Assembly (NCBI RefSeq): GCF_964204645.1
Contig: NC_134032.1
Location: forward strand, 11,340,275-11,404,274
Direction: 5' to 3'
Origin: Tubulanus polymorphus
Lineage: Eukaryota > Nemertea > Palaeonemertea > Tubulaniformes > Tubulanidae
Length of the DNA: 64,000 nt
Positions 22,745 through 31,643 of the stretch are shown piece after piece. The notes below the pieces were generated by a model, which was given only the letters and a program-made list of their open reading frames with translations, searched no databases and was not told the origin of the DNA. Made by a program: the position numbers and the translations under genes. Position 1 is the stretch's first letter, and each line of letters opens with the position of its first letter.

Positions 22745-23875
22745 TAATATGTAGACCTAAAATGACCCAATAGAAATAATATCTATGAGGGCTAGTCTTA
22801 GAGACATTGGCATTCGAATCTTTTCAATGACTTCAACGATTCAGTGAAATTATTATTAGTTACTAATGACTACCTTCTCATTATCAATGACTTCAACGAT
22901 TCAGTAAAATTATTAATTTGATTAGTTACTAATGACGACCTTTTCATTGATATTCTCAATGACTTTCTCAATGATTAAGTAAAATTACTATTCCATCAAG
23001 TAAATTTACTATTCCATCATATTTTGTAGTGACGATGACCTTCTCGTTTTCAAATTACTCATCCACAGATCCGTAGATCCCGGTTCCACACATTCGCAAA
23101 CGAAATCAGAAAAGTGAAATCCAATTTTCTCGTTGAACGAGTATTTCATCATTGAGGGAGGCAAGAGAAAAAAATCTCTTCTCATCATTTCATCTATTAG
23201 CGTTTCTTCATTAAACAAGTTTTTGCACATGTACAACTTTAATTTGCCAGTCCCTAACTCCCACACTCTCTATCTCTCTCTCTCGCCCTCTCACTCTCAT
23301 CTCTAACTCTCTCACTCTCTCCCTGTCAGTGTCTCTCACGTTCATGTCACTCACGCCGCGGGGCGAAAAACATCGTTTCTCCTCGGCGCATGAAATTTCG
23401 CTTTGAAATAACGCTTTTAACTAATGTTATGTCATCTAAGCGCGCCCGGCGGTGGCAGCCGCCGCTTTGTAGAACACGCTCGACGCCGCCGCGTTCAAAG
23501 CCGCGGAGGGTGAGAGAAATCCTTTACGTCGTCGAAACGCGATCAAAGCGAAATGTTACTTCTTAAATCAAACGGGCGAAACGGGCTTCGCGCTAGCCGT
23601 ACGAACGCGCGCACGAGCTAGCATACGTTTATAATACACCGAAATTGATTCGATATTAAACACGTTGACACGCCCGTCTGCCCGCTTCCGCGGCATCGTG
23701 TTTCCCATTTTAGATTTCCGATTTACAAGCGAAGTCTTTTAGTTTTTCATTCCGCAAGAAAATGGCGCACGCGCGTTGAATATATCGCAGGCAAGTTTTC
23801 GGTAAATTTGGAAAAAGAAAATTATGACGCATTCAATTGCGAGTTGACAGCAGTTGAGAGCCAAAATAAGATTCA
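22745..23875. other. Intergenic, no supported gene
   Basis: Contains a three-fold partial repeat of CAATGACTTCAACGATTCAG near 22825-22985 and a CT-rich stretch near 23270-23335. No credible coding sequence. Confidence 0.45.
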
Positions 23876-23879
23876 AACC

Positions 23880-24250
23880 TCCTGATGTGAAAGGAGCTTT
23901 CCGGAGAACATGGCTGTCTCCATAAAATCCTCTTTCGGCATCAAATTCTCTAATTATATTTGCCTTTTAGAAAAGACGGCTACCTCCAAGAAATCTCGTT
24001 ATTACAATCAAATTGCCTCGCAATTTAGCCCTCTCAGAAAAAAATGGCTGCCTACATAAATCCACCTACGGCATCATCGCATTGTCTAGTAATTTCTACC
24101 TTTTAGAAACGATGGCTCAATCCTAAGCCTATCGATGAGCACTCTCAGGAAAGATGGCCGCCTCCATAACTCCCCAATTACATCATCATAAAGGTCTAGT
24201 TCATTTCCCCCTTCGGAAAAGATGGCTACACCCGTGAATCTCCTTATGAC
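23880..24250 (+). repeat. Tandem repeat, about 72-bp unit with AAGATGGC core
   Basis: Five units, each with AAAAGATGGCTGCCTCCATA-like and CATCAAATTCTCTAATTA-like blocks, plus a partial extra unit at about 24390-24432 beyond a fold-back insertion. Units are diverged by 20-30% by eye. Confidence 0.65.
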
Positions 24251-24255
24251 ATCAT

Positions 24256-24352
24256 GACCCAGTTCCACAGTTGAGAGTTAGAGTTAAATCTAGTTCATTT
24301 TCGATGTTTTTACTCAGACAGTCAAATCTCAACTCAGAACTGTGGAACTGGG
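24256..24352. mobile_element. Fold-back MITE (family E), copy 3
   Basis: GACCCAGTTCCACAGTTGAG faces CTCAGAACTGTGGAACTGGG. It is inserted between units of the 72-bp tandem repeat, so it postdates that array. Confidence 0.7.
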
Positions 24353-24451
24353 CACATCAAATCAACTAGCATCGTAGCCGGCGCTATCGGAAAAGATGGA
24401 CGCCTCTCCCAATGACATCATCAAATATCAGGATAACGCTGAAAAGCTTAC

Positions 24452-24756
24452 CTATATCCGGTCTGGTATCCATTTGTTCGCGTACCGCGTCGATCAGCTC
24501 ACATCGCGTGTCCGGATTCTCGTTCAGTTCCAGTCGCGCTTTCTTCAAAGTTTCGTCCGATAAACTCCAACCATATTCCGCCATTTTTGCTGGCGTTGGC
24601 TCGGCTGCGCGAGGATTCGGCGTCATCGGCACCGGTTCGTAAACGTTGTCGTCATCAGAACTACGTCGACTGCGCGGTGCTGCCACCTGCTTTTTTGACG
24701 TCTGCTGTTTGTACGTGTTAATCTCCAACTCTTGCCGCGATAGTCCGCGCAACGTT
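24452..24756 (-). CDS. CRAL-TRIO (alpha-tocopherol-transfer-like) protein, N-terminal exon
   Basis: A 305-nt exon bounded by a good acceptor (CATTGCAG before 24756) and donor (ATAG|GTAAGC after 24452), in phase 2 and out phase 1. Its last 40 or so residues, from MAEYGWSLSDETLKKARLEL to REQMDTRPDI, follow the pattern of the CRAL-TRIO N-terminal helical region (L-S-ETL-KAR-ELNE-P-TR---I-A-RE---TRPDI) that precedes the lipid-binding domain in alpha-tocopherol-transfer-protein/clavesin-type proteins. These bind hydrophobic ligands or phosphoinositides in the cytosol. The upstream part is polar and low complexity (SRRSSDDDNVYEPVPMTPNP). An ATG in good context at 24584 could be the real start, or the upstream residues could continue from another exon. 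I could not find the lipid-binding exons elsewhere in the window, so the gene is partial here. Family call from remembered pattern. Confidence 0.6.
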
Positions 24757-24840
24757 CTGCAATGAGTAGAGATTTCATTTCAATTCATTGAATTCTAAAT
24801 CTGGATTTATTTTTCGAAAGTAGTTCTAATCAGTTGAATT

Positions 24841-24900
24841 CAGGGGCCGGTTGCATAGTCATGGCTTAGACTTAAGTCTCGACTGTGCAACTGGCCCCAG
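24841..24900. mobile_element. Minimal fold-back element (family F), 60 bp
   Basis: GGGGCCGGTTGCATAGTC faces GACTGTGCAACTGGCCCC with only about 20 bp between. It is a near-complete internal deletion derivative of the longer family F copies. Confidence 0.7.
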
Positions 24901-24973
24901 AGTCTAATTCTGACTCTAAGAAGAGTCAGACAGATTGAAGCCTACTTCATACTGGATGCAAATTTAGATACAC

Positions 24974-25087
24974 GAGCCAGTTGCACAGTCGTGGCTTAAA
25001 TCCATGAGTCGTCTTAAATCTTAAGACTAGTCTTAAGTTGGTATTAGATCGGCTTTAAGTCTTAGCCATGAATATGCAACCAGCCCC
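24974..25087. mobile_element. Fold-back element (family F), copy
   Basis: GCCAGTTGCACAGTCGTGGC faces GCCATGAATATGCAACCAGC. The interior TCTTAAATCTTAAGACTAGT is itself self-complementary. Confidence 0.7.
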
Positions 25088-25197
25088 AGGAGACAGTTCC
25101 ACAGTTCTTTGTTGAGATTTCACTCTATAGCCGAACAACTGAAAATGAACTAACTTCACAGAGTCAAGCCTAACTAAAAACTGTGGTGCACAGTCCA
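25088..25197. mobile_element. Fold-back MITE (family E), degraded copy 4
   Basis: ACAGTTCCACAGTTCTTTG faces AAAAACTGTGGTGCACAGTCC. More diverged than the other copies. It lies directly beside the family F element at 24974-25087. Confidence 0.55.
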
Positions 25198-25275
25198 AAA
25201 AAAAAGTCTTCGATCATGAAACTGGTCTTAAGTTGTTAGGATTAGCTTTAGAGAACCAAGATGGGCTTAGTGTGG

Positions 25276-25371
25276 GTTCAGTTTCACAGAAAGTTTAAGT
25301 TTTTAATTGGTTTAATTTCTTTATTAATTTGGTTCACCTTAGATTGATTCAGGAATGAAACTGGACCCTCG
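25276..25371. mobile_element. Fold-back element (family G), copy 2
   Basis: GGGTTCAGTTTCACAGAAAG faces TCAGGAATGAAACTGGACCC. The interior AATTGGTTTAATTTCTTTAT is AT-rich. No ORF. Confidence 0.6.
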
Positions 25372-25421
25372 CTACCCATCTTTGCACTAAAGCTAATCTC
25401 AACAACTTCAGCCTTATTGGG

Positions 25422-25939
25422 GCACTCAGGTCGCCCTTACAACTGCAACTACAACTAGAAGCGATTGGTTCGAGCAACTGGCAGCGATCGTCAGCGACTG
25501 GTTTTTTCCCAGTCGCGGCGACCTGAGCGCATCTACAACTGACAGCGACGGGTCGGCGACGCAAAAACTGCCAGTCGCTATGAGATGAACATGTTGAACT
25601 TTCAGCAACGCGTCGCAGCGACTACCACTAGTTGTACAGCGTTTTTGTCGACCTGAGCGCTACTGCAACCGATTTCCGCGTTGTAGGGAAGTACTATAGT
25701 CATTTTGAACAGATCACATGATCAATTGAACATGGGCGGTGCCATTTTGAACAGATCACATGATCAATTGAATCGCGCGTTGCAGCGACGGTCGTAGGGC
25801 GATCTGAGCGCGCACTGATTAGCGTTGAACGTTTCAATCCCGTTGCTGCCGGTCGCTTCTAGTTCTAGTTGTAAGCGACCTGAGCGCGGTTACAACTCGT
25901 GGTCTTCAGTTTCGTCGCGTCGTAGGGCGACCTGAGTGC
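25422..25939. mobile_element. Composite fold-back transposon, 518 bp, 16-bp TIRs
   Basis: GCACTCAGGTCGCCCT at 25422-25437 is the exact inverse of AGGGCGACCTGAGTGC at 25924-25939. The interior has four further copies of the terminal word (GCGACCTGAGCGC near 25519, 25649, 25801 as GATCTGAGCGC, and 25879) and a direct repeat CATTTTGAACAGATCACATG at about 25700 and 25743. It is Cys/Arg-codon rich but has no transposase ORF. It looks like nested or internally expanded copies of one family. No clean target duplication seen. Confidence 0.7.
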
Positions 25940-25944
25940 TGCTT

Positions 25945-26495
25945 ATGATCTAATACCGTTAAGGACTGTCATAAATCTATAAGCCTTGGCTGCCGAACCA
26001 TGGATCTACGATGAAGCTTAAAACCGAGCTTTGATATAATTTCACCCTTTTACTGGTTTTACCAGACCAGTGCCAACTTCGAAACTCAAGTTAAATTTGC
26101 ATCAGCCGCAAAGTATAAGCTATAAAACGGTTCTTAAAAACTAGGTGCACGATGAACTGAGTGCGGAATACTACTATTCATCTTCAGGCGTCATACATAT
26201 ACAATCTATGCCGTCAAATATTGAATTTTCATTTATCGCTGCATCAATAGACCATTGATTCCGAGAACCGCAGCTAGAGAGAAAGATGAGCGAGTGAGAG
26301 AGAGAGAGAGGCGATGGATGAGATTTGAGATCGATATAGCGGTTAAACGGTTCAATCAGACGCGCTATTCATCCGTCCTCCAGACAGACGGAGGTGAACG
26401 CGCGTAACCGCCGCCGAAGATGACAATAGCTATTCGCAGCGGTTGGACTCTGACTGTCGATTTTGTAGCGACAGAAAAAACGAATAGTTAAACTC
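25945..26495. other. Intergenic, no supported gene
   Basis: A GAGA-rich run (GAGTGAGAGAGAGAGAGAGGC) lies near 26291-26311. No coding sequence supported. Confidence 0.4.
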
Positions 26496-26497
26496 AG

Positions 26498-26758
26498 TTA
26501 ACCCTTTCAGTGCATCTTCACCGCAGTGCGGTGAATAAATGAGTTATGGACTTTGCTAGTACACCGCATTGTGGTGTATTGATATGAATAGTAATTAGTT
26601 TTTATCTCTTAATACAGTAAAATTCGGTTAACCCTTTTAGTGCATCTACCCCATAGTGCAGTGAATAAATCAGTGATGAACTTTGCTGGTACACCGCATT
26701 ATGGTATATTGATGTAAATAGCAATTAGTTTTTTATCTCTTTAGAGAGTAAAACTCGA
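26498..26758 (+). repeat. Tandem array of MITE 5' halves (family B), about 130-bp unit
   Basis: Two successive 5' halves of the family B MITE, each starting TTAACCCTTTCAGTGC or TTAACCCTTTTAGTGC (26498 and 26628), lead into the full copy that starts at 26759. The spacing is 130-131 bp. Each half ends after TTAGTTTTTATCTCTT and is joined by AGTAAAACTCGGTTAACCC-type sequence. Confidence 0.75.
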
Positions 26759-27046
26759 TTAACCCTTTTAGCGCATCTACCCTGCACTGCAGTGCAATGT
26801 ATAAATCGGCGATGGACTTCACTAGGCGGTGTATTGATGTAAGTAGTCATTAGTTTTTATCTCTATTGAAAGATGGTACCTGTTAAACATAGTGAAATTT
26901 TAGTAACTAACGATACAACGCACCATGGCGTATATGCACTAAAGCAGTGAACCCCTTATTCAACACACTGAGATGGAATTTTTGAAAATTTTAAAAATTA
27001 TCTCCAGCACTTTCGGGAATTGATTAGTCAATACCGAAAGAGTTAA
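26759..27046 (+). mobile_element. piggyBac-type MITE (family B), copy 4
   Basis: TTAA at 26759-26762 and TTAA at 27043-27046 flank AACCCTTTTAGCGCATCTACC and ATACCGAAAGAG. The internal palindromes are eroded compared with the 16173 copy. Confidence 0.7.
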
Positions 27047-27289
27047 GTCGTTGTCGTAGTCGTCGCAGTTAGGAGCCATTATGTTGATGACTTCGCCAAA
27101 TGACAATGTCTTACACTTAGTACACTTAGTAAATTGAATGGAAATTACGACTCAAAAAAGGAGAGAGAACTTCAGTGATGACGTGACAACTTATCTGACG
27201 ACGACTTGAAGGAGGTATATTCAAAATAAAAAGATCTGCAATCAAAAACCCAAAACCTAGTACATCAATTGTGAATTTGCTATTGAAAT

Positions 27290-27516
27290 CAGGCGCGGAC
27301 CAAGGGGCTTTGGGTGCTACAAATTTTCTATCAATCATTCATTTCATATTTTCCATAGTTTTTCAACAATGTGTTTCACAGTACAAGGTACGTTTAAAAC
27401 TTATATGGTATGATCGGCAGCAGATGCTATGAATTCATGCAAATGAGACAAAGTATTCAAAATATTCCAGGAGATGACCATCAGATCCCCGTTTTAAAAT
27501 CCTGGATCCGCCCCTG
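27290..27516. mobile_element. Short hAT-like MITE
   Basis: CAGGCGCGGACCAAGG (left) is an imperfect inverse of CCTGGATCCGCCCCTG (right). ATTGAAA occurs just outside both ends (27282-27288 and 27520-27526), a possible partial target duplication. No ORF with a known domain. Confidence 0.55.
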
Positions 27517-27529
27517 GAAATTGAAAGCT

Positions 27530-27955
27530 CAACTCAGAACTATAGGTCTGGTAATGCAGAGGTTGTTTCCATGACCAGCTGATAAGATCAACTGCCGATC
27601 TAAAAACCTAGGACCAGTTCTCTCATCTCGTCGGCGCTGAAACGGGTTCAGCAAATAAATAGCAGAAATGTGAGGATTTTAACGAAGGTTTATTCGAAAC
27701 AAACACCTGAAGTTAGAGACAGGGGGAGAAGCGCACGAGGAGCTGGTGACGATTATACCTTTCAAAACCGTACAGAATCATATACATAGATTCGTCGGTG
27801 CTGTTCTCAGCATCCATTAGAGGTACAGCTTCCATCATCACACTCAATAAACACTAAACATTAAACAAACAACAAATAAACAACATTGAGTAACTATACA
27901 TACACCATACAAAAAACACAATTAATTTTAGTAAAAGCAACAAACTAAATGCGGG
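27530..27955. other. Intergenic, no supported gene
   Basis: AT-rich sequence with AACAAACAACAAATAAACAAC near 27864-27884. No coding sequence supported. Confidence 0.4.
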
Positions 27956-27959
27956 TCCT

Positions 27960-28470
27960 GCAACGCAGTTGCGTGGGTCGAATTTGACTCTAAACCCAGT
28001 TCCACAGTTGTGTGGGTTGAATTTGACTGTAGATTCAGTTCGAGTTATCCGACTTTAATTTGGTCCTGGACCCAGTTCCACAGTTGTGTGGGTTGAATTT
28101 GACTGTAGATTCAGTTCCAGTTATCCGACTTTAATTTGGTCCTGGACCCAGTTCCACAGTTGTGTGGGTTGAATTTGACTGTAGATTCAGTTCCAGTTGT
28201 CCGAGTTTAATTTGGTTCTGGACCCAGTTCCACAGTTATGTGGGTTTAATTTGACTATCAATCCAGTTCCACAATTGTAGGGCTTCATTTGGCGCTGAAC
28301 CCAGTTCTATAGTTGTGAGGGGTTAATTTGACTATGGACCCAGTTCCACAGTTGTGAGGGTTTAATTTGGTACTAGACCCAGTTCCACAAGAGGTTTAAT
28401 TTGATTATGCACCAATTCTCACAGTAGTTATCTAGCTTTTGTTTGGCTCTAGACCCAAGTACAGTAAAGG
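27960..28470 (-). repeat. 39-60-bp tandem repeat (family D), inverted locus
   Basis: Reverse complement of the 8445-9000 array: GACCCAGTTCCACAGTTGTG followed by TGGGTTTAATTTGACTGT. Several units here are doubled to about 65 bp by an alternating TTCAGTTCCAGTTATCCGAC block. Confidence 0.75.
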
Positions 28471-28479
28471 TTTATCCAA

Positions 28480-28975
28480 CTTTGGCACTGACACTTTCGA
28501 AAACATTTTCAGATCATCAGTTCAGTAGAAAATTACGACAGGTCGATACCGAACGAAATAAATGATTCTTTTATATAGAGCTGTATCGATTAACTAAAAT
28601 ACGTCGATGCGAATATCGGCTATTTCTAGGCTAAATTTAGAAGTAAATGATTAGGGAAAATCGAAACATTCAATTGAGGACGGAGAAAAACTAATCGATA
28701 ATTCCGTAATAAATATCACTGAATTCATATAGTGCTGTAAACATTGTCAGCTGTGTTTATGGATGTATTAAATACATATGTAGACAATTACACTGTATTC
28801 GAATACAATGTAATCTAGGAATCTACACTATACAATAGATATGGTATCTAAACTACAGTTTATAAAAAATCCAAAATTTTAGTGAATTTTCCAATGAGAA
28901 TTGTTTTTTGTTCTTTTTCGAGGATGGGACTCAGTGGCGCAAATCTTGAAATTGAAATTGGAAAGAATTGAACTT
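28480..28975. other. Intergenic, AT-rich, no supported gene
   Basis: No ORF, repeat or element recognised. Confidence 0.4.
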
Positions 28976-28980
28976 CTTAT

Positions 28981-29131
28981 CGGGACCAGTCCGACTGTTT
29001 ATAACTGATAACCTCATCCACCACAGTTCATATTTTAAAAGTAGTTAACTTCCGATAAGATTTAAGATTTAAACTTTACTTAAGACTTAAGACCACTTTT
29101 GAGCTTAAGTCCCAACTATGAAACCGGCCGC
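28981..29131. mobile_element. Fold-back element (family F), degraded
   Basis: GGGACCAGTCCGACTGTTTA faces AACTATGAAACCGGCCGC. The interior TAAGACTTAAGACCACTTTTG is typical of the family. Confidence 0.45.
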
Positions 29132-29199
29132 ATTTCAAGTCACATTCTCTAAGGTTAGAGTTCTGAATCCGAACCTAGGAACTTTGATCGAGTCATGTA

Positions 29200-29494
29200 T
29201 TAACCCTTTCAGTGCTGACTAATTAATACCCTATAGTGCTTGAGATAATCTAAAAATTCTAAAAGTTCCACCCCAGTGTGTTGAATAACGGGAATACCAC
29301 TATAGTGCGTCTACACCGCGGCGCGGTGTATCGTTAGTTATTAGTATTTCACTATGTTTGACACATGCTGCCATTTTTCAAGAGAGATAATTAGTAATTA
29401 CTAATTAAATCAATACACTGCAGTGCGATGTACTTGCAAAATACATCACTGATTTATACACCGCACTGCGGTGTAGATGCACTGAAAGCGTTAA
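29200..29494 (-). mobile_element. piggyBac-type MITE (family B), copy 5
   Basis: TTAA (29200-29203) + CCCTTTCAGTGCTGAC ... GATGCACTGAAAGCG + TTAA (29491-29494). Both ends and both TTAA duplications are preserved. The internal palindromes ACACCGCGGCGCGGTGT and ACACCGCACTGCGGTGT are intact. This is the best-preserved copy of the reverse orientation. Confidence 0.82.
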
Positions 29495-29499
29495 GGACT

Positions 29500-30035
29500 T
29501 ATAGCCGATTTCGCAAATTCAGCCTATCTTTAACTCTCGACAGAAGCAATGGACCCTGGATACTAAACGAATAAGATTTTGAAAAATGAGGGTCGAGTCG
29601 TGCTGTCTGGCGCAATGCCAACGGATCATAAATTACACCAATTAGACGCAAAAACCAATTTGCCGCGGGCGCGACGTTTCTGCCCTCGTCTTATTCTAGT
29701 AATCAATGGGTTCGTAAAAAACCAGTCATCATCTCGAAATGTTATAACGCACTCGCGTAACAGTTCTTACTAATTAGCCTAAAAATACTATTCGGTTACC
29801 ATAGTTACCGATATTCCCGAGGAGTCCGGTGAAAATGGCTTTGTTTTCTCGCGGTTTCGACCGAGTGGGGACTATTGAATGTACGGCGCGCACGCGTCAT
29901 AGCTTCACTCAGACGACTGATACTAACATATAGGATCGTTTATATTCCGATCGTTTGTCAAATTTCTGAAGGTTTTAATCGTAGCATATTGTGATATCCA
30001 TCATAGACTCTGTCTTTCGCCGAGTTAAAGCTGAG
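29500..30035. other. Intergenic, no supported gene
   Basis: One short ORF (29579-29773) without a recognised domain. Confidence 0.4.
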
Positions 30036-30039
30036 ACTG

Positions 30040-30215
30040 GAAGAATAATGCCGCGAGTTGCGGTCAAACACTGAGTAAGAGTTTGTAAAATACAGCAACT
30101 CTGTCTCTTACTGGGGTAGTTGAGACCGGTAAAATTCTACCCCGGGTAGGTGTCAAATACTGAGTAAGATTTTGAGAAAAATACAGTAGATTCTATCTCT
30201 TACTGCAGTGAAGTT
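30040..30215 (-). repeat. Tandem repeat (family C), inverted locus
   Basis: Reverse complement of the 1240-1715 family: TCAAACACTGAGTAAGAGTTTG, TACAGCAACTCTGTCTCTTAC and GGTAAAATTCTACCCCGGG, about two units. Confidence 0.65.
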
Positions 30216-30219
30216 GAAA

Positions 30220-30685
30220 CTTAATAATATAAATCAATAACTTGATTTCAGTGAGGAAAGTCCATTTGATCTTGTTACTTACTGACCATGTTTAACTACT
30301 AAGGACTCAACTTTGTTCTGCAACCACCTAAAAATATTTCCGCAGTGAGAAAGGATACTGTTCGCCTCGGCTAATTACCGGTATGTAAGATTCCCGATGA
30401 AACTTTGACAGGAGTTCTTGATACCTGATTGAACCTGTCACCAATCGCGCAGACTTCAGGATTAATATTTACCAGCCAATCACCGTCTAATAAACCAAAT
30501 CAATGCAAAGTCTAGATGTAGATTAATTAGCTGGTTCTACTGGTGGTGATAAGAGCGGTTAACTGACCGTTTGACTCAATAATTACTCATGATTAACAGT
30601 CAATAAACTCTCCGGTTCACTGCACTTCAGACTAGGTGATAACCAAAGAGGTTCTGTTCTTAAAGGGTCTGGGGCCAAAGTAAAA
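30220..30685. other. Intergenic, no supported gene
   Basis: No ORF or repeat supported. Confidence 0.4.
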
Positions 30686-30689
30686 TCAA

Positions 30690-31060
30690 ACCAATACTGT
30701 ATCGTTGAACTGGGTCCACATAATCAAATTAAACCCAGGCCGTACTGTAGAATGGGGTCCACAGTCAAATTAAACCCGCATTAAACTGCGGAACTGGATT
30801 CACAATCAAATGGAACCCACTATTGTGAAACTGGGTCCACAGTCAAATTGAAACCTCACAAATCTACAACTTGGTCCACTGTCAAATTAAACCTGCATAC
30901 CCAGGTTCCTATGGAACTGGGTCCAGTTCCATAGGAACCGGGATAGGCCTATGCGGGTCGTTAAAACCCTCATAGGCCTAAGTGTAAAACTGGTCCCATA
31001 GTAAAATTAAACCCACACGACGTGGAACTGGGGGTCCACAGCCAGGGCTAACAAAACCCA
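30690..31060 (+). repeat. Tandem repeat (family D), locus 3
   Basis: Diverged units of GAACTGGGTCCACAGTCAAA and TTAAACCCGCATTAAACTG, the same family as 8445-9000. A small inverted repeat CCAGGTTCCTATGGAACTGG sits near 30900. Confidence 0.65.
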
Positions 31061-31064
31061 TAGT

Positions 31065-31640
31065 CACAGTGAAACTGAATCCATAGGGGGTGCAGAAAGA
31101 GAAAGGCTAATAACATTCATTGATGCTGCCTGGTGTCTGTGTACGTACAGGTGTATCAAGGTGTCAAGATGCAGTGTACAAACTTGTAATTATTTGATTG
31201 AAGCGTGTAATCAATTAGTAATAAAACGCAAGTATAACATGTACCGAATAATACACACAGCTGCTTAGAGAGCAAAAATCAATAATTCATCTGCTATACT
31301 TACAGTATACGTGGTGAAATATATATAGAAAGAATCCGGATTGATAACGGTGAATGATGTTGATGTCACACTTTGCTGCTGATGCTGAGTGATGATGTGG
31401 CTGCACCCGTATCTAATCCTCCATGTTTGTTATCCAGAATCCGAAGAGCCGGTTGCATTCACGGCTACAGTCGCATCAATAACAGCGCCCTGCATCGCCG
31501 ACCGCGTAATAGCTCGTTAGAAGATTTCCCGCTAGATGGCGCAATGGTTGAGAAGTCCTGAAATTTCCGTAGTACTGATCAGTTGTCTCATTCACTCCTC
31601 GTTTCTCTATCAGTTAAGTTGTCAACAGATTTGAACGGTC
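31065..31640. other. Upstream region of the methyltransferase gene
   Basis: No ORF with a recognised domain. TATATATAG near 31320-31328 is too far from the first coding exon to be a confident TATA box. The 5' UTR presumably begins after about 31570, but no transcription start signal can be pinned down. Confidence 0.35.
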
Positions 31641-31643
31641 GAA

